NCBI GenBank assembly: GCA_963920665.1 | Contig: OY987264.1 | Location: 19,138,906 to 19,202,905, forward strand | Reading direction: 5' to 3' | DNA length: 64,000 nt | Source of the DNA: Straminergon stramineum | Lineage: Eukaryota > Streptophyta > Bryopsida > Hypnales > Calliergonaceae | Part shown: positions 1 to 11,957 of the stretch, piece after piece | Layout of the letters: each line of letters starts with the position of its first letter | How positions within the stretch are numbered: the first letter of the stretch is position 1 | Translations under genes and position numbers: made by a program | The notes under the pieces: model-generated | What the model was told of the DNA's origin: nothing | The model's database searches: none | What the model saw: only the letters and a program-made list of their open reading frames with translations

Positions 1-2137
1 AGGGTGAAGAAAAAGACGATGATTCTCCCTACCAAATAAGATTTTCTTTGGAGAGGGTGAAGAACTCATAATTAACAACTACAAAATAGAAAAAATGTAA
101 CTTTTTATAGTCATCCACATAGGAATGAAAGAAACCATCAAGGGAGATTTGAGGGCATGAAAAGATTGTTTTAGGCCTATTCTCCTATTGTGAACTAGCC
201 ACTACTAGCTAGAATAAAAAATAATGAAAAAATAATGAAAATTTAAAAAAATTTAAAAATGAAATATTATCTTACATGATAGTGTCTCAACCACGTTAGA
301 TTACTTATGTAGAAGAGATCCCAAAGTTTCCACAGTCCATGAACTTGTAGTATTTTGAAGGTTCAAAAAATCCTCTATTGATGCACTTCCTTGATTTTCT
401 CAACTTGGACAGAAGATTACTTAACCTTGAAAGGACCCAACCCTATTACCAAAAATAATTATAGTCATGGATGAATAGGTGCATTCTTCGTTTCTATAGT
501 TTCCTTGAAGATCATTTGTCACACACTATTAGTCTTCATCATCTTTTCTAGGTTGGCATTGGAAGAGCAAGACCACAACATTCTTGAACAACCAACGGAA
601 GGACCCATTCCCTTCTACATTACCTGTTCACTTCTACAATTTTTATTTGGGAGGGAGGTTGTTGAGGTGACTCTAGCAAGAAAGACAACAACAACAACTT
701 GTGGCAAGACACTTGTTTACCTAGCATGGTTGAATGGGTTGTAAAGGTGGGAAGGAAGAGAGAATGGATTGGATGGATCCAAGGCCAAATTCTTGAATAT
801 CTAACTCTCTTCCAAATCGAGGAACTGTAGCATTGTAAAATGAATTGTAGAAAAAGTTCACCAAAATAATTATTTAGTATGGATGGATAATTAGTTCTTA
901 CAAGAATTGGGATGTCCAATCTAACACCATCACCATAGCACACCATGAATGCTACAACACCACAATAGTACAACCAAGGTTGAAATGTATATCATTGTAA
1001 TAAATAAATTAGACTATACCAAACAACCATTTCAAAGTATGTTATTCTTCACGTTCAAGAATACTATGCCCTATGACCAACATAGTCCACCAAAAGATAT
1101 TATATTAGATCTTATATGACTCTAAACTAACCAAGTGATGGTGGCAACGAGGTACCCAAAGCAAATGGCTTGGTTGTGAGTTTGATACCTAGCAACAATA
1201 TGTTCTATACCTTGTGTAAAATCAACTTCTCTTCTTGACGGAACCTCCTTGGAGTGTGTTTCTTGAACATCCTTATTTCCAAACAAAACAATAAACAAAA
1301 GCAAAAACAAAAACATGACATATCATAGTCTTGGATGAATATACATATTCTTCATTCACATCTTTCATGTCTCTAAGTACTATGGTAGTTTCCTCTAATT
1401 ATGCCCTTGTTTTTCAGACTGTCCCTAGCCAAGGTCTGAAATAGACATTAACAAGTTGTAAAATGGATTTGTGTAAAGCATTGGATGTTTTGTCAATGAT
1501 GTTAGAGCGGTTTAACATTTGTCAAATGGTCCTTTATACTTTGCTAGTGGATGGAATAAGAGCCAAGGTGGGTCCAATTTTGAAATGTTTACCTGTATTC
1601 AAAAACACTTTTCTCCCACAACTTTGAATACTAATATTTTTCAATCTATACGGTCAAACTTGATAAAATTTTTACCACATGATCTCATACAAATATAGTA
1701 CAAGATCCTATGGTTAGATTTTTAATTTTTTCTTTCATGAATGAACAAAGTAGAAATGACAATCTCAAGTGATTTTTGTCAAAAAATAGGCCTTTGCCCT
1801 TTAGAAATTTAGTTTAGTAAAGGTCTCAATTTGGAACCCTATCTTTTACTTTTGACATGCTACAGTGCTTGTTTTTGGTGACTATGCATGTGTGGGTTTT
1901 GTAAGGCCTACAATCATGAGATAGATAGCTATGGCATAATTATTTAGAAAATCATAAGTAATTCAAAAATGCTCCGAAAAATATGAAACTACTTGGGTTA
2001 GATTCCACATCAATTTTCTTCAATTGAAAAATAAGGAAAAATAATTTCGTGCATCGAAGAACCATCGAAAAGGCTGACCAACCCTTAAATGGGCATTTTA
2101 AGAGCAGACTACCATAGTACTACATTGAATAGGAGTA
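1..2137. other. AT-rich spacer, no gene seen
   Basis: The stretch has short open frames only (up to about 117 codons), none with recognisable composition, splice sites or a known motif. I see no tandem array or terminal inverted repeat in it. Confidence 0.6.
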
Positions 2138-3252
2138 TTAAAGGTATGTTCCCACCTGGCGTTTGCAAACACCATGTGTTAAAATATAAGACTTCCATAT
2201 AAAGAGGAAATAATCTTGTTTAACACGAGCTTAGGTTTGGAACAGTTGTACTTGTTTCTCTATTGTGTAGAGTTCTCACATGACTTGTACTTACCACCAA
2301 CTCTATGTGGTGGGAGGTGGTAAGTGCTGGTGTTTCAGTGGTTGTATGTTGCATGTGTGTGGCATTCTCGATCGTTCGAGTGATTTTTGCAGGCATTTTT
2401 TTTCTTTGTGAAGTTTTGCCGCTCATTGATGGCAATTCTTTGTTGAAACTGTGAGGTGTTTTTGAGTTTAGGATTTTCTTTAGTTTGTTTAGCTACAATT
2501 TGGATGCAATCTCACAATGAAGCTGTGTAGTTGTGTACATACAATGGTGCCAGATTTGGTTTCCGGACTCGAGTGTAAATACAAGCCATGATCAAAGCCT
2601 GTTGTCGATATGGGAAACGTCTCAGGGTTCTCTAGCAACTTGGTTCAGAGTGTGCATTAGAGATTGTGCCAATGGAAACGCTCGTGCTTCTCTGCCCTCG
2701 GACTTGCTCAAAAACATGAAGGTGTATATTGGATCATAAATCTAAGGCTTCTAGACCTTGCTAGGATACCAGCAACAAGTTCTATGAGGATTGTGTAGTG
2801 ATTTCAATTGTAGAATGGAGGGCTTCATGTGGAAGTGCAAACTTAGCATGCAAGGGTTTGGCCTGTAATTTTAGGGAAGGCCTTGGCCAGGAACATGTGG
2901 TTGCGTTGATAATGGATTTCTGTGCAGAAGTGAAGCTGTATAGAAGCAAAGCACTGTATCAAATAACAATGGCAGTTTTAGCTAATAGGCATAAAGAGGC
3001 AACTATACATAACAGTGCATAGATTCAACACAAATGTTCAAATTCCAAAGATTTGAATGCTACGAAAAACCTGGCGAATTGTGCTTGATTACTGCAAAAA
3101 ACCACATACTACTTCCACTCTTAGGCCCGAATACGTCAGATTCCAACCATGATTGGCATTTGCTAAACAACTGTTTGGGAACACAACAAGAAATTCCGAT
3201 GTAAGAGCAGGCGTTAAGAATGCTCGTAAGGCCAGGTGGGAATGGGCCTTAA
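2138..3252 (+). mobile_element. Non-autonomous DNA element with CCCACCTGGC terminal inverted repeats
   Basis: The left end reads TTAAAGGTATGTTCCCACC and the inverted right end reads TTAAGGCCCATTCCCACC, followed on both sides by TGGC. The flanking TTA/TTAA on each side could be the target duplication. The two termini are offset by one or two bases, so the exact duplication is uncertain: PIF/Harbinger-like (TTA) or a TTAA-type element are both possible. Two partial relatives lie in the window: the left end at 18722-18895 and the right end at 20856-21164. Inside are short frames at 2533-2739 and 2798-3022 without recognisable domains, so no transposase is encoded. Confidence 0.55.
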
Positions 3253-3383
3253 GGAGACTAAAAAATTGAAGGGATTGATTCTAGAAAACTATAGATATTT
3301 GAAACATGATGTATATCCCCCGAGCACTTCAATAACTATTGATGTACAATAAAGGTAGATATTTATATAGTGTGGAATATCAA

Positions 3384-3613
3384 TTAACCCTTGAACACCA
3401 AGCTGGTGACCGTGGAAATCAAGCATTTCAGAACTGTGTGACATAATCTACTTTAAAAAAATCAAAAATAATCATTGGAAGTCAAACTACTATTGAAGAT
3501 CTTCCCTTTTCACCCCTAATTCCGAGGATGAATAGTTGCACTTCTGTTCTATACAAGAGAATTCCTTGTCATTCATTGGACGAAAAACGTCCGCCTCGGC
3601 ATTTAGGGATTAA
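3384..3613 (-). mobile_element. TTAA-flanked MITE, family A copy 1 (230 bp)
   Basis: The element is bounded by TTAA at 3384-3387 and 3610-3613. The left terminus reads CCCTTGAACACCAAGC and the inverted right terminus TCCCTAAATGCCGAGGC, an imperfect inverted repeat of about 16 bp. Copies of the same length occur in opposite orientation at 43231-43460 and 46589-46818 with the same body, including the subterminal foldback around GACGTTTTTCGTC. There is no coding capacity. The TTAA duplication and CCC start fit the piggyBac type; Kolobok also duplicates TTAA and is the alternative. Confidence 0.75.
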
Positions 3614-3628
3614 TTAGTATGGGTCCCC

Positions 3629-4231
3629 TTAACCCCTAAAGGACCATAAGGTCACCACATGGCTTCTGCAACTATATTTGTAGAAAATTTGGAATATAAA
3701 TCTCACCAATAGTTTGTGACCAACAAAGAGACCCTAGATGATTTTTTTTGCTCCATCCATTTGTACAATTTGATCGAGAAATGATTGAGTGAGTGATTTT
3801 CTATGAATTTTTTGAGAATAGGAAAAGTACTCTAGGCTATCACTTCACGTGCTCATATCTTTTTTTTCACATCTCAAAATGATTTGAAAAAAATTGCACA
3901 TCTAAATCATGATGATATGTACTTGTGGAAAAAAAATCAGAGTTTTTGGATCACTTTTGAGCATTCCGATTTCAACATTTCAATTTCAGTGCATGTACAG
4001 AGTTCTGCAGAACTAGATATCTTTCATCAATGTTGTCAACAGTGGCATTTTCTCAAAAATTGTGCGATTTTGTTGATTTTTTTTTCATAGGAAAGCTACA
4101 GAAGTTTTCATTCATTTCATTGGTGGTGATCATCAAAATCTTATCGCACATTTGAGAAATTATGCTTGTTACAAGAGCTAGTCAAGAAAACAAGAGCTTT
4201 GCTCAGACACCCCCGGTCCTTTAGGGGTTAA
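3629..4231 (+). mobile_element. TTAA-flanked MITE, family B copy 1 (603 bp)
   Basis: TTAA stands at both ends (3629-3632 and 4228-4231). The left end TTAACCCCTAAAGGACC is matched by the inverted right end TTAACCCCTAAAGGACC, a perfect 17-bp inverted repeat. A second copy with the same ends and body lies at 55119-55720. Open frames inside (for example 3884-4090) are short and recur only as part of the repeat; no transposase motif is visible. It lies 15 bp from family A copy 1, so this spot took several insertions. Confidence 0.8.
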
Positions 4232-4244
4232 TACCCCTATTCAG

Positions 4245-4800
4245 TGTACTTAGTTTTTGGGGAAGTTCGCCTTCAGTCAGACCCTTTGGGCTTTGGTCCT
4301 CCGGAAGAGTCCCCCTCCAGCAGCAGTGAGCAGTCCAGCCTTGCGTCTGCCACCCTTGAGCCTCTGCCAACCTCCCCCTCTCCCCCCCCCCTCCCTCCCT
4401 GTGTCTTGCCGTATCGCCACGTGTCTCTCGCTGTAAGGGCCCTGGCCCTCGGTCTCCCCATTGGTCCGCCCGAGCGTCGTTTGCTTTTTTTTTTTACTTT
4501 TACTTTCCTCCTTTTCCTTTTTCCCGGAGGGAGCGGAGGCGCCCCCTTCAGTCAGTTGGTGGGCCCCACTGCACTCAGCCCCCAATAAGTTAAGTTACTG
4601 TGGGCCGTTGCTGCTGGGCTTTTGCATGATCTCCCTCTCCCTTGCAGGGCCCCCCACTCTCCCCTCCGCCATGTCCAGGGGATCTTCATCACGGCTCCGG
4701 ATCTTCTGCTCTGCTCATGAGTGGCCACCCACCCTGATTCGCAATTGGATGAGGATATTGGGACCAACTCCCAATAGGGGCACACATTTCATGAATCCAA
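4245..4800. other. GC-rich island without a convincing gene
   Basis: This patch is sharply richer in G+C than its surroundings, with C runs near 4382-4393, a CACGTG core near 4418 and an inverted CCAAT box (ATTGG) near 4460. Overlapping frames are open on both strands only because stop codons are scarce in GC-rich DNA. It could be a promoter or 5-prime leader of a gene that is lost or not recognised, or a captured fragment. The next stretch, 4801-5165, shows nothing. Confidence 0.35.
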
Positions 4801-5165
4801 AGTCGGCACATGTTTCATAGAATCGAATCCTACTAGGCTGGAATTCAAAATTTTCCGGTTGAAACAAAATTGTCATTTCTATGAATTTCTCAAGTAGTTT
4901 GCCTGAAATTAAAAGAATTGCTTTGCTTGTAGACTAGAGTCATAAACGTCACCTAAAATAACCTATAACCGCCATTCCGTGTAACTAGTAGCACTTGAGA
5001 GTATCCACCAATCAAGAACCAACTTACACGTTATCCCAAATTGGAATTAATGCACAAAAATTGTCAAAAAAAGTAAATCATGGATTTAGATGAGTTCTAT
5101 AGTGGAGATGGGGCTGAAAGTAGCATGGTGGAAATAGGAAGCTGGTGGAAATGGATTGGTCTATC

Positions 5166-5803
5166 TTAACCCCTAAATGCCCAAGGCACCAAAATTTGGT
5201 GTTTGCAAAACTTGGAAGTGAAATAAAACCTAACCAAGTTGCTAGTACTAGTTGTTGGTATCTTTGAAAACTTCTTTTTGAAGTCTAGTTTAAGCATCAA
5301 AAATCCAATCTTGAAAATGATTGATTGTGATTTTTCTATTCAAGATTTTGTGGAAGGGTGCCCATTGCAATCTTGACTTTCCGTATTGAGCCTCAAATTA
5401 CACTTGATCTTAGAGGGAAAAAGCACATTAGAAATTCATTGAAAAAAATTGTAAAGTAGATTTTGAGAAACCATGAATTGATCGGGGTTATATATGTTAG
5501 GCCCTTTAACCTTATATTTTTTTTGGTGACCAACTTTTTAGATTTGACATGTGAAAAGAGGATCAAAAGACTTCAAGTGACTTTTGCAGTTTCAACACCC
5601 TCATGATCAAACATTAAAATCTTTCAATCCATAAGTGCTTTGGTTGTGCTATCTTTTCTAGAGTGATCTCTAACATATCTAGTTTGAATTTGTATGGCTA
5701 CATTTCAAAAAAATTGGTAAAATTTATCAAAATGTTGATTTTTTATTCAATTTAGAGTAAATTCTTTGAAGCTCAAAAAAGGCCTTGGGCACTTAGGGGT
5801 TAA
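5166..5803 (+). mobile_element. TTAA-flanked MITE, family E (638 bp)
   Basis: TTAA stands at 5166-5169 and 5800-5803. The left terminus reads TTAACCCCTAAATGCCCAAG, the inverted right terminus TTAACCCCTAAGTGCCCAAG, followed on both sides by GC: about 22 bp with one mismatch, the longest terminal repeat of the set. The body is AT-rich and non-coding. Only one copy is in the window. Confidence 0.75.
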
Positions 5804-7714
5804 CTTTAAAATCTTATTATTGAGGGTGGAAAATTTAATTTCACCCAAAGAATTAGGGCACCAACCTACAAAAAATAGGGTTTGGGGGAATGAGTACCCT
5901 ACTTTCAAGTAGAACTCTTGAGGGCACCCTCAACACAACACTCTAGAAAAATTAGTAGTCATCAATTAATTGTAATTAAGTATAGAAATTGTTTAACCCA
6001 TTAAGGTTTGGTCAACTACTTTTTGGTCAAAATTGACTCTTTTCTCAATGGTAGCCAAAGTTTTAGAATGAATTTGGAGTTGGATGAAAGGGGACAGGTG
6101 TGGGTAATTTGGAAATGAATGTTAGTATTGGGACAAAGATTGGAAAATTTTGTGATGGCATGTTGTTCAAGGGTTGAGAAAACAAACAAAATACAAGTTG
6201 AAAAATACACAATTCAATGTGCAAATCTAAATTGGGAGCCGCTAATTGCCACAAAATGTATTGTAGAGCTCCAAGCATTCATGCCTCTTTCAATTGGTAC
6301 GGATAGATCTCCCAAATTCATTTTTTTTTTACCATATTCAACATTGAACCAAAAGATGTCTTGTGTGCCTCTAGAATTGATGACAACTTTTGATGGATTA
6401 ATGACACTTGAGGGGGGACACTTTTAAGGGAAATCTATTGTGCAAAAGTGGATACATGGGGAATAGTATGAGATGTTTTCACCTCAATTGGCCTTAAAAA
6501 GCTTACTATTAAAGGTGATTTTTTTTGTTTTATCTAGAGAATTAGGTCACCTATAGAAATTAGGGTTTAGGTGAACCAATAATTGAAGTAGGAGGTTAAT
6601 GAAGTACGCATTTTGGAATGAATTTTGGTTGATGAAACTCCTTGAAATTAATTTTTCAATAAATTTTCTTTGAAAGATAAATGGAATTGGCATCAAATAG
6701 ATAAATAGAATTATGAATTTTTGAAGTTGAAATGTGGTGGTCATTAAAAGTGTCCATTTCTTGGTGAATGTACACTATTTGTACATGGTTGGTGCTATGA
6801 GAAAGCAAGATGTGCCTTTGCATTAAAGGAGACTTTTAGGGGCCCGAGTGTTTTATGGACCTTCTAACTCATGTACATTAGGTTTTGGACACAATATGCA
6901 ATCCCAACAAAACTCTTAGTGAAAATGGTTGGTTTTGCATTTTGATATCCCTCTTAGCTATTTGAAGGTCTCTGATTTCAAATATATGAATTGAAAGTTT
7001 TCATCCATTGTAAATATAAAACATTCCATCTTTGTCTTCCTATAATAGGAGCCAAGTATATGGGTTGGTTCTTCCTATTTTAAAATTCATATTACTAATA
7101 CAAAATTTTCTTCCAGAGGCTTATATTAGTAAAAGCTAAGTGAGAGAAAGTTTACAGACAACTTTGCTTGAAAAGCAAGCTATTGGTAAATGTAGGGACA
7201 TATAATTTTGTAGTGTAGGTACTTGTTAATATAAATATAATTGGGTCTAGATCAAAGGAGAAGAAACTTTGCATTGACAAAATCTACACATAAAGAAGCT
7301 AGAGTAATCAAACATGCATGCACTATAAGATTAAAGCCTTTCATAGTGTAACTATTTATTTCATTTCATTGTCATTATCACTTTATAATTATTTTAGAGC
7401 ATACAATAGCCAACCATGACTAAGTTGCAATGAATCATAACTTGGTTGACTTTGTCTTGATGTTTTTTTCCTTGGACAACCCTCCTAAATGGCATAAGCT
7501 TTGTTTCTTCCATTAAGATAGGTAATTGAATTTGATCTATAGATACAATTTATATTAAGCTATAAACCTTTTAGGCTTGAACAAGTTTAAGAAGCTCATT
7601 CTTTAGACATTATTTGAGATATAACTAGAATAGTGATGAATAATTAAATTGTTTTGTAGTTCAAACTAAATGGAAGTTGTTTAATTGGATATTTTACATA
7701 TTATTATGATATAA
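5804..7714. repeat. AT-rich spacer with a dispersed repeat segment
   Basis: About 6600-6790 is similar in sequence and order to 54085-54320 (both run through a tract ending in a GTACACTATTTGTACATGG-like hairpin), so a dispersed repeat copy sits here. The open frames at 6063-6427 and 6547-6744 have no recognisable product. Nothing else is seen. Confidence 0.4.
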
Positions 7715-7926
7715 CTGTCATATGACACTTACTCCTTTCTAGTGTAAACTCATCATAAAAAGTTATTTTTTTATTCCTTCAAGTCATGGCCATATTAGGA
7801 AATTTCATAGCCATGTTAGAAAATGTTGTGCCTACTTTAGGTGGTAAGATGACCGTTATGGAAACAATTTTTGCTGATTTGGGGAAGTCTAGAGACTTTG
7901 TTAGGCCAATTGGATTGTATACTTGA
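7715..7926 (+). pseudogene. Decayed copy of the 124-codon ORF at 55830-56204
   Basis: Read in the frame that contains ATG 7786 and stop TGA 7924, this stretch aligns without gaps to the C-terminal part of the ORF at 55830-56204. Both read M-x-I ... A-M-L-x-N-x-V ... LGG-x-MT ... T-x-F, and both stop 46-47 codons after the shared methionine. Upstream of the methionine the same frame continues to match but has in-frame stops, for example TAA near 7757. Nucleotide similarity runs on past the stop to about 8095. The colinear, gap-free frame suggests descent from a real protein-coding sequence that is now broken. Confidence 0.55.
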
Positions 7927-8458
7927 AAAATTCATAAAAAATTCTTACTTTGTCCAAGAATAAAATTTTGATTGCTTCTTTTATTTCTCACATTTGTATT
8001 TGTATGGAAAAAAAATCTAATTTTTTTGCTTGAGGCAATAGCACAAACCATTCATTCTACTTGTTATAGGCAAGTTTACCTTATCACTTGTTGAACATGA
8101 AAAGAATAATTTTTTTTACCAATCACTTTTGTTTATCCATGCAACAAGGTTATTAAATATATATATATTTTTAACTAAGTAAACCATAATTTTAGGCATA
8201 ATTTTGGTAAGTGAATTGGAATCCAAAAACCTTAGAAAACCTCACTATAGTTATAAAATTGAAAAAATGATGCTTATGCCGATGTCTTGAGAGACCACAT
8301 ACCAAAGTTCTTATATACCAACTATGGACAAAGGTTCAACATTTTAACTTGAGACCACCTCAAGACCACTTCAAGACCATCCTATTGGTAAGCTACAAAT
8401 TCAAACCGCTAAAGGCAACCTTTTGTATTCCATCAAATTCTTCCACTAAAGGCAAGTT

Positions 8459-8690
8459 CGCATGGACCCCATCAAATTTGACGTCACAAATTGTATAGAA
8501 AGATGGACCCATCAAACTTCATTTGACGTCACAAATCGTATAGAAAGATGGACCCCATCAAACTTCATTTGATGTCACAAATTGTATAGAAAGATGTGGA
8601 CTTGGTGGGAAATATTATATAGGAAAGAATCTCAAAACCAAGTACAAAAGTCAAAAAGTCAAAAAGTCAAAAAGTCAAAAAGGATGTATC
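8459..8690. repeat. 45-bp tandem repeat with TGACGTCA sites, then an 8-bp repeat
   Basis: About three copies of a 45-46 bp unit carry TGACGTCA at 8479 and 8524 and the variant TGATGTCA at 8570. Further on, GTCAAAAA is repeated four times at about 8649-8682. TGACGTCA is the palindromic core bound by plant TGA/bZIP factors. Whether the sites are used is unknown; no gene follows within several hundred bases. Confidence 0.6.
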
Positions 8691-9454
8691 AAAACATAAT
8701 GACTTGTAATGAATGAACAAGCTTATAATATAATAAGGGTGTGATAGGAAGAAGGGTTGCAACCCCAATCTCTAGGAAAAGAATGGGAGATGGGAAAAAG
8801 AAAGATTCATACTCAAGTAGAGATTGAATGAAATTTGTGGCATGCAACTAACCCAAACCTGAGCGCAAAAGGTCAGTCTGCCCAGTCAAGGCGTGAGTGA
8901 GTGAGTGCCGTTCGTTTCCACTGACCCTGAAAACCATTTTACAGTACACTGGTCACAGAAAAAAGCAATAGAAATATTCTTCTGGCAACTTATGATAAGT
9001 TCATTTTTGCAGTAAGCTTAGAAGAGTTCAAGTTATGTACAGATAAGTTAGAGCTAAGTTACCAAACAAAACACTGACAAGATGGTGCAAAGCAAGAAAC
9101 CGGATAAGTTAAACAGTATGATTGAAGAGTTTATTACCCTATCAACAAGGTACACTTTGAAGTATATTGAACTGACGACGCAAATCAATTGTTGGATTAT
9201 TAAAATCATCCAGTGAGTTTTCTGATTCGAGCATCACCGTCACAAAAACAATAAAAAAATAACTGGGGTGTCAGTGTTGGTGAAATGGTCCACTAGTTTC
9301 GAAGAAAAAGATTTCATGCTATTGGTCACCTTTACCTTCAGTACCTTCAGTACCTTCACCTCTGAATGGCTGAATGCTAGCAGCCACCTCAAGGAAGTTG
9401 TTTTTTAATTGTTGACCCCATCTCCCACTTTCTAGGGTCTCAGTTCCACCTACT
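8691..9454. other. Spacer, no gene seen
   Basis: Base composition rises gradually towards the gene block. A short direct repeat of TACCTTCAG lies at about 9331-9355. No coding signal is visible. Confidence 0.4.
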
Positions 9455-9685
9455 ATGCTTCAGTTCACTCAAAGTCATCCAACTATTAGGGTTCACCGAA
9501 AGTCATTCTACTATTGCTTGCCACTCACTATTGAAAACTACAACACAGTGAGTAGTTCCAGGAGGAAAGATCGAACCGTACGTTTCAGTCACCTGCAGTG
9601 GCAAGAACTACTCGAGTCTTCGTCAGGTGGTGGACGCAGGTTTCGTAAGCTTGTGCAACAGCTTCTGTCGACAATGTGTCGTTGA
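9455..9685 (+). CDS. Weak 76-codon ORF, unknown
   Basis: The frame starts at ATG 9455 and ends at TGA 9683-9685. Its second half is basic and serine/glutamine-rich and ends RRFRKLVQQLLSTMCR, which looks more protein-like than chance frames, but I recognise no family. The first half lacks any such bias, and a spliced upstream exon cannot be excluded. It lies 2.3 kb downstream of the end of gene 1, on the other strand. Confidence 0.15.
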   Translation: MLQFTQSHPTIRVHRKSFYYCLPLTIENYNTVSSSRRKDRTVRFSHLQWQELLESSSGGGRRFRKLVQQLLSTMCR

Positions 9686-11330
9686 TTGCAATGCACTTGG
9701 ACTCATGGAATCAGTATCTACACACCAAGACGTATTATGGAAACACATTGTAAATCGAATTGTACAATAATCTGCACTCAAAGAACCAAACCAAAGTATA
9801 ACTTCACATTCTTGACAGGAGCTGCAAACGCCCTGGGCCCAACTGTTAATTCAAAGAAGGAAGAGGCTATCCAAGATGCTCCAATTTTCTGCAACCTTCC
9901 CTTGGCACAGATCCTCTCAGATCTTGAGTTTCTGAACATTAAACTTTGGTACTCACTAATTATGAAAGAAAAATGTAACCACTGCCAAACCACAGTGCAG
10001 CTAAGGTGGAAAATGTGGGTGGTTGATACGTAACATTCTTCATTACTAGAGACATGGCACTATTTGAGAGTAATGTCAATTCAGAGCGAAGTCATGCTAA
10101 ATCGGAGAAAATCAAGTAAACCTAAATATCATACAAACTCTCACCTGAAGACGATGGCTCATTGGCTGGAGAAGCTCTCATTGTTCAAATTGAGCTCAAT
10201 TTTGAGAAATTAGGAGTCAGAAGTTCCTTCTCATGCCAATTCAGAAAGAGCTCAGCAAGGGTTCTCAAGACTGCCTATGTTGAGTCAAATAAAAGCATAC
10301 ACCAATCTGCACTCAAAATTATTCTATTACCCAAGGATTCTGAAGTTCACCTAGGAGACAAGTCCGTCCCAGGCTAGCTTGTAATTTCTGTCCGGATGAT
10401 CCTTCTTCACGACGCGCTCAGAAAACATGCTACCTCGCCCAATCGACAGACTCTCACATACGGAGACTCAAAGAGTATCCTGTAAAAAGAAACTGTAAAT
10501 TCCTGCTCATGCGGATACAACACAGATGAGTGAGCGCCCCAAGTTAAACCTTCCATACAGGTACAAAGCAATGATATGCAACGTCCAGAAGTCCCAAATC
10601 ATGGACCCCAGCCAAACGATTGAAATTGTCGTGGAGATTCCTCCGACAAGGATTGAGAAGAACATGGGAGGACTCAACCCTAAAAACAGTGAAAAGTGAA
10701 TTACAACCTTTCCAAACACCAAAGCGATTCAGTAGATGGCACCGACGGAGGAGAAAGCAAGCAAGCAACCACCCAACCAACAAAAGCACGCAAGAAAAAA
10801 TTCAAAATGCATCCGGAGCGGAACCGCGATCCACTCAGTCACCTTAAGATTTTGATTTTGATGAGGGAACTCTCCGAGAAACCACCGACGGATGAGAGTC
10901 TCGATTGCCCCCACTGCAACTTGCGCCAAATGCCTGCGCTGCCAAGCTCACACTGAGCTCTTCCATGAAGCTCCTTCTCCTTCAACCGCCCCATCAAAGC
11001 ATTTATGTCCTATGGCGAAGCCGTAGGGCCCCAAACCCTAAAATTCCCAACTCGTCCTTCGCATCCCTGAAATGCAAATGTGAGTCGATGCTCCAAGAAT
11101 GCCAAGTCCACTGCTGCAACAGTCGCGTGGTGACGAGGACTGCTGATGACCGACGAAGCACGGATTGCCTGACACCATCCCTCGCTACACTTCCAGTTTC
11201 AGCTCCAACCGTGCCATCAGCACGTGCGCCGTGCACAGCCCAAAATCCCGTTCCGTGAGGACTGAGAAAATCTAAATTAGGCCCAGCGCTGCCGCTTGAA
11301 GTGCACAAAGCAGCGAATCTCATTGAAAAC
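9686..11330 (-). other. GC-richer stretch with a possible spliced minus-strand transcript
   Basis: On the minus strand a stretch around 11000-10853 ends at a good donor (AAG|GTGACT near 10853). This is followed by a T-rich tract ending TTCACTGTTTTTAG near 10684, then a hydrophobic open frame to about 10507, so an exon-intron-exon arrangement is possible. No single frame runs cleanly through both exons: the frame compatible with the splice stops at about 10544. No family is recognised. A second protein-like minus-strand frame lies at 9778-9993. This may be a non-coding or decayed transcript. Confidence 0.2.
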
Positions 11331-11599
11331 CGTTAATCCACGAGCTAAATATGGCTGGTGTAATTTGTCAGCTACGATAGATCCCCATTACAGTAAACGG
11401 TCCCGTGCAAATGGTAGTGATCAGGAATGTGTTGATACTCGTTTCAGTCAGACTGATGTGACGCACACTTGACTACAAGAAGAAAGAAGATAGATGCCTC
11501 CCAGTGGCATTCAATTTGGGCGAGAGAAGGGAGAGAGAGAGACACGAGTGAAAAACTGCCCCACAAATTGTAAAAGCAGAGAGAAAACATCGTAGTCCG

Positions 11600-11605
11600 T
11601 TTATT
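11600..11605 (-). promoter_or_regulatory. Candidate polyadenylation signal AATAAA of gene 1
   Basis: On the minus strand AATAAACGG lies about 350 bp after the stop codon of gene 1. The same nonamer follows the stop of the paralogue at 52196, which supports use in both genes. Confidence 0.35.
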
Positions 11606-11957
11606 TAAGGATCAGTGTACACCATCCTCTCCAGGAGCACATCTGAACCGCTCGAGTGTATACATCTAAAAACTGCCCAGCCAATTTTGCCTCCATTATA
11701 AGTTGGTGAGAGATCGACATAGCAGTTGAGGGTGGGTTGTTGTCCTCACCAATCACCTAATTTGAATGGTGCAACACACACAATCAATCAAGCTCCCAAT
11801 CACCGCCTGGAAGGAAGGAAAACATCACAACTAATGTCGTCGTAGGGTTACAGACTCATGGGCTCCTCATCCTCATTAGTAATCATCATCAACGCCGGTC
11901 TCTCAGTCTTCTAAAATCAGAATTGGAAAAGAAGGAAGCAAATCCCAGAAGAATATA

